Source of the DNA: Propionibacteriaceae bacterium
Lineage (GTDB): Bacteria > Actinomycetota > Actinomycetes > Propionibacteriales > Propionibacteriaceae
Assembly: GCA_020846255.1 (NCBI GenBank)
Contig: JADLEH010000347.1
Span: 1 to 39,579, forward strand
Direction of reading: 5' to 3'
DNA: 39,579 bases
The notes below the pieces were generated by a model. The model was not told the origin of the DNA, did no database searches, and saw only the letters and a program-made list of their open reading frames with translations. Position 1 is the stretch's first letter. Every line of letters begins with the position of its first letter. The position numbers were made by a program, and so were the translations under genes. Shown here piece after piece: positions 16,551-24,203 of this stretch.

Positions 16551-16594
16551 CTGCGGAGCGGGGTGCGAACCGCCGACCACGGGTTAACAAGATG
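16551..16594 (-). pseudogene. tRNA-like 3' half, degenerate
   Basis: On the minus strand CTTGTTAACC resembles an Asn(GUU) anticodon loop, followed after about 12 nt by GGCGGTTCGCACCCC, similar to a T-arm, and a CTCCGCA tail. The T-loop carries a change at the conserved A, and the stems pair badly. No 5' half exists. It has the same orientation as the better-preserved fragment at 14151-14193 and lies between two nuclease genes. It may be an older integration scar or a chance resemblance. Confidence 0.28.
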
Positions 16595-16636
16595 ATGGCC
16601 CCAACGGAAAGTGCCCGCCGAGATCCTGACGGTGCC

Positions 16637-16642
16637 TAGAGT
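16637..16642 (+). promoter_or_regulatory. -10 element (TAGAGT) ahead of a truncated leaderless gene
   Basis: TAGAGT ends 7 nt before a GTG at 16650-16652. The spacing fits a leaderless transcript starting at or next to that codon. It probably once drove a longer gene and may now drive the downstream HNH gene. Confidence 0.4.
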
Positions 16643-16649
16643 TCGAAGC

Positions 16650-16781
16650 GTGAAGGGTGACGAGGCACGCGTGGTCGAAGCGTTTTGTGGGTACTTGACC
16701 GCGTTGGGATGGCAGGTGGAGCGCGAGGACAGCAAAGAGCACGGCGTTCCCAGGGTGAGAAAGTATCGACATGGCCAGTGA
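16650..16781 (+). pseudogene. 43-residue N-terminal remnant of a larger protein
   Basis: The GTG-started frame reads VKGDEARVVEAFCGYLTALG then WQVERE, a helix-strand opening found at the N-terminus of actinomycete nuclease-like hypotheticals. It then loses similarity (DSKEHGVPRV...) and stops at 16779-16781, overlapping the start of the next gene by 11 bp. It has its own leaderless -10 box. I read it as the stub of a deleted gene fused to foreign sequence. A real short leader peptide that couples translation to the HNH gene is the alternative. Confidence 0.4.
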
Positions 16782-17649
16782 GGCACTTCCAGACCTGTTG
16801 GCTGTCCGACAGCACCAACGCGATGGCCAACGCTCGCCACACAAGCCCCTACTGATCTTGCTTGCCTTGGGGCATCTGGCAGCAACTGGGTCAAGCGAGC
16901 TCGCATGGTCTTCGGCGGCCCCCAAGCTTGGGGAGCTGCTCGCCGAGTTCGGGCCCCCTTCACGCACCTCTCCTGCCCAATCGGCGGCTTACCCATTCAC
17001 GCGACTGCGAAGTGACCACGTGTGGACCTTGTCGCACGACGTCCCCATGGACTTGGTGGCTCCGCTCAACCGCGACGAGGTGATCGGTCGATTCGTCCCG
17101 GAGGTTGAAGAGCAGCTCCGCCCAGACGTGATTCATGCCACCGCTCGAGCGATTGTTGAAGCCGAGTTCCCTGCCTCGCTGGTCGACGACGTCCTAGCCG
17201 CTGTCGGGTTCGATGCTGACCAGACAGTGGGGCCGGTGCTCGTGGGGCGGTCGCGGCGGCGCACCGCCGGGTGGCCGGCGCAGGTCCTTGCGGCCTGGGA
17301 TCGCCAATGTGCCTTCTGTGGGTACGACGGGCAGCTGGGGATGGGATCGGTCGGGCTCGAGGCCGCTCATGTCCGATGGTTCAACTTCGAAGGGCCGGAC
17401 CAGCTCGACAACGGCCTCGCCCTCTGCGCGCTCCACCACAAGCTTTTCGATCGTGGTGCCCTCGGTCTATCTGACGACTGCCGGATCCAGGTCTCGGCTT
17501 CCTTCAGCGCACGTACCGACGCAGGACGACGTATATATGAGCTTGATGGCAAGCGCCTGCTACCCAGACCCGGCACACTGCTTCCGGCAGGTGCCCACAT
17601 CGAGTGGCATTCAACTCAGGTGTTCAAAGGCAAGCTGCTCACTGGCTGA
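16771..17649 (+). CDS. Type IV restriction enzyme: sulfur-binding domain + HNH (phosphorothioate DNA)
   Basis: 292 residues, ScoMcrA/SprMcrA-like. The N-terminal domain has SPHKPLLILLALGHL at 22-36 and AAYPFTRLRSDHVW at 72-85, matching the sulfur-binding domain that recognises phosphorothioate DNA made by Dnd systems. The C-terminal half is an HNH nuclease with CAFC (180-183), AAH (His200), LDNGLALC (Asn214, Cys219) and LHHKLFD (His222-His223). The four Cys/His around the fold probably bind zinc. It would cut incoming DNA carrying phosphorothioate modification. No dnd modification genes are visible, as expected, since the host must lack the mark. The ATG overlaps the upstream stub. Its 3' end overlaps the convergent GIY-YIG gene by 11 bp. 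Confidence 0.87.
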   Translation: MASEALPDLLAVRQHQRDGQRSPHKPLLILLALGHLAATGSSELAWSSAAPKLGELLAEFGPPSRTSPAQSAAYPFTRLRSDHVWTLSHDVPMDLVAPLNRDEVIGRFVPEVEEQLRPDVIHATARAIVEAEFPASLVDDVLAAVGFDADQTVGPVLVGRSRRRTAGWPAQVLAAWDRQCAFCGYDGQLGMGSVGLEAAHVRWFNFEGPDQLDNGLALCALHHKLFDRGALGLSDDCRIQVSASFSARTDAGRRIYELDGKRLLPRPGTLLPAGAHIEWHSTQVFKGKLLTG

Positions 17650-18271
17650 TGGAGCCTGAGGCCATTGCTGTCCCGCCCCTCCCCCTCAGCAGGATTGGAA
17701 GTGACCGCGCCCTCTCACGCGCCTCGCTACGAAGTTGCGAGAGCCTGGCATGGAATCGGCCGTTCCGGTTCTGGTCGAGGTTGAGTGGAAGATCGAGCCG
17801 CCCGATCAGGCGAGTCTCAAGCAGCCAAGGCTCCTCGATTGCGACCCAGCAGACCCTGGCATGGCGGCCCATCCACTCAGACAGCACATACTCCCCATCA
17901 CCGAAGGTGAGGCGACTCCCGGATCCGACCCGCCTAAGTTGAATACCCAACGTCTCACTCAGCAAGCAGCCCAGAGTGAGCCGGAGCGTCGACCCCTCGG
18001 CGTTTCCTCGGAAGTGGTACCGCAGCCGTCTCCGTATGGTTTGCCTGCTGGTAACTCCGCCATTCTTGGGCGTCTCTCGCGGGGAGATCCCAACGTAGAG
18101 AAGGAAACTCGAGCCCAACCGGTGACAGCCGTCCGTGGGTATCTCGAACGGAATCTCATCGAAGTACCACGCATAGACGCCAGACGAGGCTGGCACCGGG
18201 CATGGACGTTGGAGTACCTCATCCCGACGCCACAGCGCGTGCGGGTGAAGGAGCTGGTCCACTGGTTCCAT
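17639..18271 (-). CDS. GIY-YIG nuclease family protein
   Basis: 210 residues. The GIY-YIG core is visible as SSGVYAWYF (GVY at 31-33) and LLYVGIS (YVG at 59-61). Conserved Arg in TIRRRLRYH (79-86) and the metal-binding Glu in LLETRLIGRL (Glu152) follow, and Asn164 in LPLNLDQN. The stretch FHARLSQLRSEARERA near the C-terminus recurs in small actinomycete GIY-YIG proteins. These are single-domain nickases or nucleases of unknown target, often in accessory regions. I took the ATG at 18269-18271, with GAGGA upstream, over a longer open frame. It converges on the sulfur-binding HNH gene. A defence role is suggested only by neighbours. Confidence 0.8.
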   Translation of the reverse strand: MEPVDQLLHPHALWRRDEVLQRPCPVPASSGVYAWYFDEIPFEIPTDGCHRLGSSFLLYVGISPRETPKNGGVTSRQTIRRRLRYHFRGNAEGSTLRLTLGCLLSETLGIQLRRVGSGSRLTFGDGEYVLSEWMGRHARVCWVAIEEPWLLETRLIGRLDLPLNLDQNRNGRFHARLSQLRSEARERARSLPILLRGRGGTAMASGSISQ

Positions 18272-18491
18272 ACCGCCATCCTCATCCGTCTGTGGCAAAG
18301 CACCAATCCCAACGCGACCGGTGGCGTGTTTGTTGCACCGATCCACTAGCCAGTGCTTGCCTCGTCCCAGTGGAAGATTGCGAGGACATTTGGAACGGGC
18401 CCCCTGAGTGTCGAGCGTCATTGGCTGGCTCCATCGCCGACTCGCCGAAGGGCCGCGGCCACTTCACGTCCTAATCGGACAAGCTAGGGCC

Positions 18492-18908
18492 GTGCAGACT
18501 CAAGACGGCGTCAACCCGAAGCGGCAGATCCAGGTCGTGGGTGCGGTCATCGTGGACGCCGGCCGAGTGCTGTGCACTCAGCGTGGTCCTGGCAGCCTTG
18601 AGGGGCTTTGGGAATTCCCCGGTGGGAAGCTGGAGCAGGGCGAGTCTCCAGAGGAGGCCTTGGCCCGCGAAGTCGGCGAGGAGCTCGGTTGCCTGATCAA
18701 AGTGGGCGCAAGGGTAGCCGTGACCGAGCACGAGTATGCCTTCGCCGTGATCGAACTGACGACGTTCTATTGCAGCCTGGTTGACGGTGAGCCGAAACTG
18801 TCAGAGCACACGGCTCTTGCCTGGCTTCCACCGGACGAGCTCACAACCCTTACCTGGGCTCCTGCCGACGTCCCGGCGGTCCTCAAAATTCAGAGCGACT
18901 TCGCATGA
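18492..18908 (+). CDS. MutT-like NUDIX pyrophosphohydrolase
   Basis: 138 residues, the usual MutT size. A full NUDIX box is present: G45-x5-E51-x7-R59-E60-x2-E63-E64-x-G66. It follows a strand VVGAVIVDAGRVLCTQRG and an LWEFPGGK loop, as in 8-oxo-dGTP/CTP pyrophosphohydrolases. The enzyme would hydrolyse oxidised or unusual (d)NTPs to the monophosphate. The start is uncertain: I use the GTG at 18492, since residues before it have no similarity. The stop overlaps the ATG of the next gene as ATGA (18905-18908), so the hydrolase and the PLD-helicase are translationally coupled. This pairing hints that nucleotide hydrolysis and the helicase act in one pathway. Confidence 0.85.
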   Translation: MQTQDGVNPKRQIQVVGAVIVDAGRVLCTQRGPGSLEGLWEFPGGKLEQGESPEEALAREVGEELGCLIKVGARVAVTEHEYAFAVIELTTFYCSLVDGEPKLSEHTALAWLPPDELTTLTWAPADVPAVLKIQSDFA

Positions 18909-21805
18909 CGGCTGACTTCTCTTGGACGGAACCCCTCGCCCTCGACGTGCGCTTTGGCTACCTTGCTGCCGATGTCCGCTCGTCTCGACAGCAACATCCG
19001 CAGGTCGTTCTGAATGGCCCGGGTGAATCAGTGCTGCGGATTCTGCGCGAGGAACTAGCCAAGTGCGAAGCGTTCCTCTTCTCAGTCGCCTTCGTAACCC
19101 CGCGAGCGCTAGCGCTGCTCAAGCAGGAACTGGTCGACTTCACCGGAACCGGACGAATCGTCACCTCTGACTAGTTGGCTTTCAACTCCCCCGCGTCTTT
19201 CACGGAACTGATGAACCTGGAGCGGCTCGGCATCGAGGTTCGCCTGCACCGGTCGCCGGCATTCCATCCAAAGGGCTACATCTTCGAGCACGCAAGCGCC
19301 GTCACCGCCATGGTGGGTAGCTCCAACCTGACGGAAAACGCACTTGTGACCAACCACGAGTGGAACCTAAAGGTCACCGCTGCGCGCGGCAGCGATCTTG
19401 CCGGTCAGTTCTCCAGGCTGGTTGAGGAGCAGATTGCCGATTCCGTGCCGCTGACCGAGGAGTGGATCGCTGCTTACGCCTTGCGCTATGTCGCACCCGC
19501 CACCCGTCCGGTTCGAGATCGGCCGGACCTCTCCCCCGTCCTCACGCCGCCGGACCTCGTGCCGAACGGAATGCAGCTGGACGCGTTGGCTGCGATCGCC
19601 GCGGTTCGCGGGAGCGGTGCGAGCCGGGCGATCGTGATCTCGGCGACCGGTACCGGCAAGACGATCCTCTCCGCGTTGGACGTTCGTGAGTTCGGGGCGA
19701 AGCGACTGCTGTTTGTTGTCCATCGTGAGCAGATCCTCGACCGCACCATCCAGGAGTACAAGCTTGTGCTCGGTGGTTCAGCCGGGGACTACGGCAAGCT
19801 TTCTGGCGGCATCAAGGAGCCGAACGCCCGCTACTTGTTCGCAACTATCCAAACCCTGTCCCAGCCCCGCGTTCTGGCCGCCTTCGCCCCTGACGCCTTC
19901 GACTACATCGTCCTCGACGAAGCTCACCGTGCCGGCGCGGTGAGCCATCAGCGAGTGCTGGACTACTTCACTCCCGAGTTCTTGCTCGGGATGACCGCGA
20001 CACCTGAACGCACAGACGGCTTCAACGTGTTCGAGCTTTTCGACTACAACGTCCCGTACGAGATCCGGCTGAACCGGGCCCTCGAGGAGGACATGCTGTG
20101 CCCCTTCCATTACTACGGAGTCGCCGACATCACCCTGTCTTCCGGCGAGACACTGACCGATGAAGCCGAGCTCAAAGTACTCATCTCGCCCGAGCGGGTC
20201 AGCCACCTGATCAAGGCGATCGAGGTCTACGGACAGGCGAGCGTCCAGCCACGAGGCCTGATCTTCTGCAGCCGCCGCGAGGAAGCGCGATTGCTCTCCG
20301 ATGCGCTCAACCATCGAACGCTGCGCGGACGGCCGCTGCGCACCCTTTTCCTCAGCGGCGCCGACCCAATCCCCGTTCGGGAGGAGGCCGTCGAAAAGCT
20401 CGAGTCCGGACAGCTGGACTACATCCTCACCGTTGACGTATTCAACGAAGGCGTCGACATCCCCTCCGTTAACCAGATCATCATGCTTCGCCAGACCCAG
20501 TCAGCGATCGTGTTCGTCCAACAACTCGGTCGCGGCCTGCGCAAGCTGGCCGGCAAGGAGTGCGTCATCGTGCTCGACTTCATTGGCAACTACACCAACA
20601 ACTACCTCATCCCGATCGCTCTCTTCGGCGACGAATCGCTCAACAAGGAGTCCCTCAAGCAACACCTCATCGCCGCGGAAGAGGCCGGCGTCCTGCCTGG
20701 CCTGGCCAGCGTTCGATTCGACCGTGTCTCACAGGAGCGCGTCCTCAAGTCCATCGTCAGCGTGCGGCTGGACAGCCTCCAGAACCTCAAGAACGCTATC
20801 GAGACGCTGCGGAATCGCCTCGGGAAAGTGCCGGCACTCTCAGACTTCCTGCGATTCGACTCGGTCGACCCAGTGCTACTAGCCACCAGGGCCTCCAGCT
20901 ACCCCGTCCTAGTCGAACGGGTGCTGCGCGTGCCGTCCGAGTTGACGCCGCCCGAGCGCAAGGCACTCGACCTCCTCTCGCACGAAGTGATGACGGCGAA
21001 ACGTGCTCACGAGTTCGTCTTGCTTCAAGCCATGGTTGAACGGGGCGCCCTGAGCCGGGACGAGATCGCCAGGGTCTTGGCGAGCAATGGCCTTCCAGCC
21101 GACTCACGGCACGTCTCCAGCGCGATCGACACACTCTCCCTTGCCGAACACGCTGAAGCAGACCAGAAGCGATATGAGCAGGGATTCGTTCGAGTGGGCA
21201 CCGATGGGAGGGTGAGCCTGACTCCGACCGTTGAGGGTTCCGTCCGTCACTCCGCTGCCTTCGCCGCGGCGGTTCAGGACCTGATCAAGACTGGCCTTCA
21301 GCTGGTGGCAAAGCGCTATGCCGATGCTCAGCCGTTTACCACGGGGCGCCAGTACTCCCGCAAGGAGGTCACTCGCCTGCTCTGCTGGCCACGCAAGTGG
21401 ACCTCTACCCTCTACGGCTATCGAGTGAATCGGAAGACCGATTCCTGCGCGATCTTCGTGACTCTGCATAAGTCGGAGGAGATCGTGGCGAGCACCGCGT
21501 ATGAGGATCAGCTGCTCGATACGAACACGATGCTCTGGTACACGCGTAGCCGTCGGACACTCGCGAGTGATGAGGTGCGCGCCATCGTTGACAACGACGT
21601 GGCCATCCACGTCTTCGTCAAAAAGGACGACGCGGAAGGGACCGACTTCTACTATCTCGGCCAAGCGACGTCACACGCTGCCGAACAGACCACAATGCCG
21701 GGTACCGGAGGCGTCCCCCTTGATGTCGTGCGCATGCGACTGCGGTTTGCCGAGCCCATCGACTCGGCACTCTTCGACTACTTCCACCCCGTACTAACCG
21801 AGTAG
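18905..21805 (+). pseudogene. PLD - SF2 helicase - DUF3427 protein, interrupted by an in-frame TAG
   Basis: One frame runs from the ATG at 18905 to the TAG at 21803-21805 (966 codons) with a single internal TAG at 19172-19174. The break falls in the PLD-like domain: before it IVTSD, after it LAFNSPASF. Related proteins usually have Tyr at that place, so one base change (TAC or TAT to TAG) explains it. Downstream come HPKGYIFE and SNLTENAL (PLD motif), TGTGKTILSA (Walker A), VLDEAHRAG (DEAH box), TATPERTDG, QQLGRGLRK (motif VI) and a C-terminal DUF3427 region. Such proteins are DNA helicase-nucleases found in defence regions. A TTG directly after the stop, or an ATG at 19211, could restart translation of an 876-residue or shorter product that keeps the helicase. 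Sequencing error is possible. Confidence 0.85.
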
Positions 21806-21814
21806 TAACCCCCC

Positions 21815-21916
21815 GACGACGACACCCAGCGGGAGCGCTGGGAGCTCACTCGGCGCGAGCTCTACGTCGCCATGACCCGCGCACGCGACGGGTTGTGGGT
21901 GGGTGTTATTTCCTAG
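21815..21916 (+). pseudogene. C-terminal remnant of a UvrD/Rep-type helicase
   Basis: The plus strand reads DDDTQRERWELTRRELYVAM followed by TRARDGLWVGVIS and a TAG at 21914-21916. The YVAMTRARDGLWVG stretch is motif VI of UvrD-type helicases and the end of many actinomycete members. No upstream part of that gene remains; the preceding 9 bp separate it from the DUF3427 stop. It is the stump of a helicase gene deleted or replaced when the PLD-helicase module arrived. Confidence 0.7.
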
Positions 21917-21922
21917 AAAGGG

Positions 21923-22651
21923 CTAGAGCTGCCTCAGGAGCTCTGCCTTCTTGTTGGCGAACTCCTCGTCGGTCAATGCCCCGGCTTGATGCAGCCTGCC
22001 GAGCCGCTCGATGTTGGACAAGATCTCATCACTCGACGGTCGTGCTGCGGGAGCCGCCGGCTGCACCTGTGGCGGAACAACGCCTTGGGCCGGGTAACCC
22101 GCGTAATTCAAATGCTGCGTGTGTTGAAGCCTGGTCTCCGCGAGTCTTGCTTCTCGAGCTGCCCGGTTGATGGTCTCGACGCCGATGCGAAAGTCCTCGA
22201 GATCGTTCAAGACCATTGTCTCTACGGTCCCACCCCGATTGATTCGAACTCGAACGGTACCTACCCCGCGCATCTTCTGAGGTGGCGTTTGCGCGGCATC
22301 CACGTCCATCACCCAGGCGAGGGGGATCTGCTGTGCGTCCGTGGAGATCACGCCCCGCTCCACGAAGAGGTGGACGTTATCCATGCGGACCTTGACGGCG
22401 CCAATGCCAGTCAGTGGTTTCCCGATCGCGGCCCAGAGGTCGCCCGGCCGCCGAAATCCGGCTAGTCGATCCGCTGCAGCAGATGCAGCGACTTGGGGTT
22501 GAGTGCTTGCCGCAGCCGGATCGGCCTCAAGCCAGAACTGCCACCCGTCAGGAGCCGGAGGCCATGAAGAGTCAGGCTTCCAGTCCTTCGCGGGGACCCA
22601 GTTATCAGGTGACTTCGGCCAGCCTGGAGGAGGGTTGAACTTCCAAGCCAT
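21923..22651 (-). CDS. SHOCT-domain protein with PH-like core
   Basis: 242 residues. The N-terminus MAWKFNPPPGWP...DWKPDSSWPPAPDGWQFW has the Trp/Pro-rich repeats common to actinomycete cell-envelope or membrane-associated proteins. The middle (KVRMDNVHLFVERGVISTDA...IPLAWVMDVD...) resembles a bacterial PH-like beta sandwich. The last 32 residues (LSNIERLGRLHQAGALTDEE...) are a SHOCT domain, a short C-terminal helical hairpin thought to mediate oligomerisation or membrane contact. I use the ATG at 22649-22651, with GAGGTGG 8 nt upstream, instead of a GTG four codons earlier. It is convergent with the helicase remnant. Function unknown; several SHOCT proteins respond to envelope or phage stress. 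Confidence 0.75.
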   Translation of the reverse strand: MAWKFNPPPGWPKSPDNWVPAKDWKPDSSWPPAPDGWQFWLEADPAAASTQPQVAASAAADRLAGFRRPGDLWAAIGKPLTGIGAVKVRMDNVHLFVERGVISTDAQQIPLAWVMDVDAAQTPPQKMRGVGTVRVRINRGGTVETMVLNDLEDFRIGVETINRAAREARLAETRLQHTQHLNYAGYPAQGVVPPQVQPAAPAARPSSDEILSNIERLGRLHQAGALTDEEFANKKAELLRQL

Positions 22652-22844
22652 ATCGGGATCCACCTCGTTGAGAGCCTATGAATCGCAGCAGTTGCTGCTC
22701 GTTGACACCCTAACCCGCGCGCGCCCCATCGATGGACGAATCACCGCCCAGGCGGGTGCCCTGATCCGATCGCCGGGACGCCTTCCCCCGTGATGCATGA
22801 GGTCTGTGCGACTTGAAGGGGTCGCTCGTCTACACGTTCCGCAG

Positions 22845-23588
22845 TCAGAGTTGTGACAGCCGAAATGCGCGGTCGAGGACGTGGTCGAGCATCTGGGGAG
22901 TGAGTTTGCCGGTGAAGGTGTTCTGCTGGGAGACGTGGAAGCAACCGATCAGGGTGACGGTGCGTCCGTCGGGCGTGACCAGGCCGACCTCGGCGCCGTG
23001 CGCGAACCCGGGCGCGGGACGGGGCACTCCCCAGCCCATCTCAGTGAGGCTGGCGAGCAGTGCGTTCCAGCCGAAGGCGCCCAGGGCGAGCAGCACCAGG
23101 ATGGACGGGCCCAGGAGCTGCAGCTCGCGTGCCAGCCATGGCGCGCAGCGTCGCCGCTCCAGCGGGGTCGGCTTGTTGGCCGGCGGCGCGCATCTCACCG
23201 GCGCGGAGATTCGCACGCCACTGAGCTCGAGCCCGTCACCCCGGCTGACGGAGGTGGGCTGGTTGGCCAGCCCAGCTCGGTACAGCCCGGCGAACAGGAA
23301 ATCGCCGGAGCGGTCGCCGGTGAACACGCGCCCGGTGCGATTGGCGCCGTGGGCCGCCGGGGCAAGGCCGACAATCACGATCGGCGCATCGGGATCGCCG
23401 AAGCCGGGCACCGGCCGTCCCCAGTACTCGTCATCGCGGAACGCGGCACGCTTTTCGGTCGCCACGCTCTCCCGCCACGCCACGAGCCGAGGACAGGCGC
23501 GGCACCCGACCAGAGACGTATCGAGATCGTCGAGGGTCGGCGCGCCGCCCGCCGAAGACGGGTAGTCCGCGGAATCCGGATCGAGCAT
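22845..23588 (-). CDS. Type-5 (UdgB-like) uracil-DNA glycosylase, Fe-S
   Basis: 247 residues. Cys29, Cys32, Cys133 and Cys148 match the 4Fe-4S ligands of family 4/5 uracil-DNA glycosylases. Motif 1 reads VGLAPAAHGANRTGRVF (73-89), where the usual catalytic Asp/Asn position is Ala, as in family 5. The second motif lies in GCFHVSQQNTFTGKLT near the end. The enzyme removes uracil, hypoxanthine or xanthine from DNA in base-excision repair. It is a normal actinomycete chromosomal gene, so it marks backbone between accessory blocks. It is divergent from the thioredoxin gene across 66 bp. Downstream it is followed by a 190-bp gap with nothing I recognise except a GCAGCA/TGCTGC palindrome at 22685-22698. 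Confidence 0.92.
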   Translation of the reverse strand: MLDPDSADYPSSAGGAPTLDDLDTSLVGCRACPRLVAWRESVATEKRAAFRDDEYWGRPVPGFGDPDAPIVIVGLAPAAHGANRTGRVFTGDRSGDFLFAGLYRAGLANQPTSVSRGDGLELSGVRISAPVRCAPPANKPTPLERRRCAPWLARELQLLGPSILVLLALGAFGWNALLASLTEMGWGVPRPAPGFAHGAEVGLVTPDGRTVTLIGCFHVSQQNTFTGKLTPQMLDHVLDRAFRLSQL

Positions 23589-23642
23589 GCTCCATCATCG
23601 GGCCGAAGTCCCATCTTGGCGACGTGGTGGCGACCCCCGCGC

Positions 23643-23648
23643 TAAGTT
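23643..23648 (+). promoter_or_regulatory. -10 element (TAAGTT) for leaderless thioredoxin gene
   Basis: TAAGTT ends 6 nt before the ATG at 23655, and no ribosome site is seen between them, consistent with leaderless transcription. Confidence 0.45.
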
Positions 23649-23654
23649 CGGTTC

Positions 23655-24080
23655 ATGAGTTCGCGCGTCACGGTGTGCCCGTCGTGTGGCACGAAGAATC
23701 GCGTCCCGACAACTGCGAAGGGACGCCCGCAGTGCGCCTCGTGTCACGCTTCCCTGCCGTGGCTGGTCGACGCCGGCGACACCGACTTCGCCAGTGCGAC
23801 CGACACCTCCCAGCTCGTCCTGGTCGACCTGTGGGCGCCGTGGTGCGGCCCGTGCCGCATGGTGGCACCGATCCTCGAGCGCCTCGCGAGTCAGTACGCC
23901 GGGCGGGTCAAGGTGGTCAAGGTCAACGTCGACGACAACCCGCGCACCTCGGCCCGGTTCGATGCTCAGAGCATCCCGACGCTAGTCATCCTGCGGAATG
24001 GCACGACCGTCGCCAGGCTCGTCGGAGCCCAACCAGAACCCGTCCTGAGGAAGCGCATCGACGCCCTCCTAGCTGTTTAG
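23655..24080 (+). CDS. trxC: Thioredoxin with N-terminal zinc ribbon (TrxC/Trx2-like)
   Basis: 141 residues. Cys8, Cys11, Cys27 and Cys30 form a zinc ribbon as in E. coli thioredoxin 2, followed by a thioredoxin fold with the active site WCGPC (63-67), the cis-Pro loop SIPTLVI, and a normal C-terminal helix. It reduces protein disulfides in the cytoplasm, and the zinc ribbon makes this type redox- and stress-responsive. The gene symbol is given by type; actinomycete annotators may call it trxA. A 12-bp palindrome GACCGATCGGTC lies at 24101-24112 after the stop. Confidence 0.9.
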   Translation: MSSRVTVCPSCGTKNRVPTTAKGRPQCASCHASLPWLVDAGDTDFASATDTSQLVLVDLWAPWCGPCRMVAPILERLASQYAGRVKVVKVNVDDNPRTSARFDAQSIPTLVILRNGTTVARLVGAQPEPVLRKRIDALLAV

Positions 24081-24203
24081 GGGCCCTGCACGCTGCGACT
24101 GACCGATCGGTCGCGGCCCGCGAGCGGCCAGACTGCGGCAGTGGGCGCGGCATGTGTGAGTCGCCCAGGCGGGGACTGTGCCGAGCGGGCGCCGGGTGAA
24201 ACA

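Noticed and set aside
24101..24112. Palindrome GACCGATCGGTC as a TetR-type operator
   Set aside because: Single site between trxC and the helicase gene with no regulator nearby; GC-rich palindromes of this length are expected by chance.
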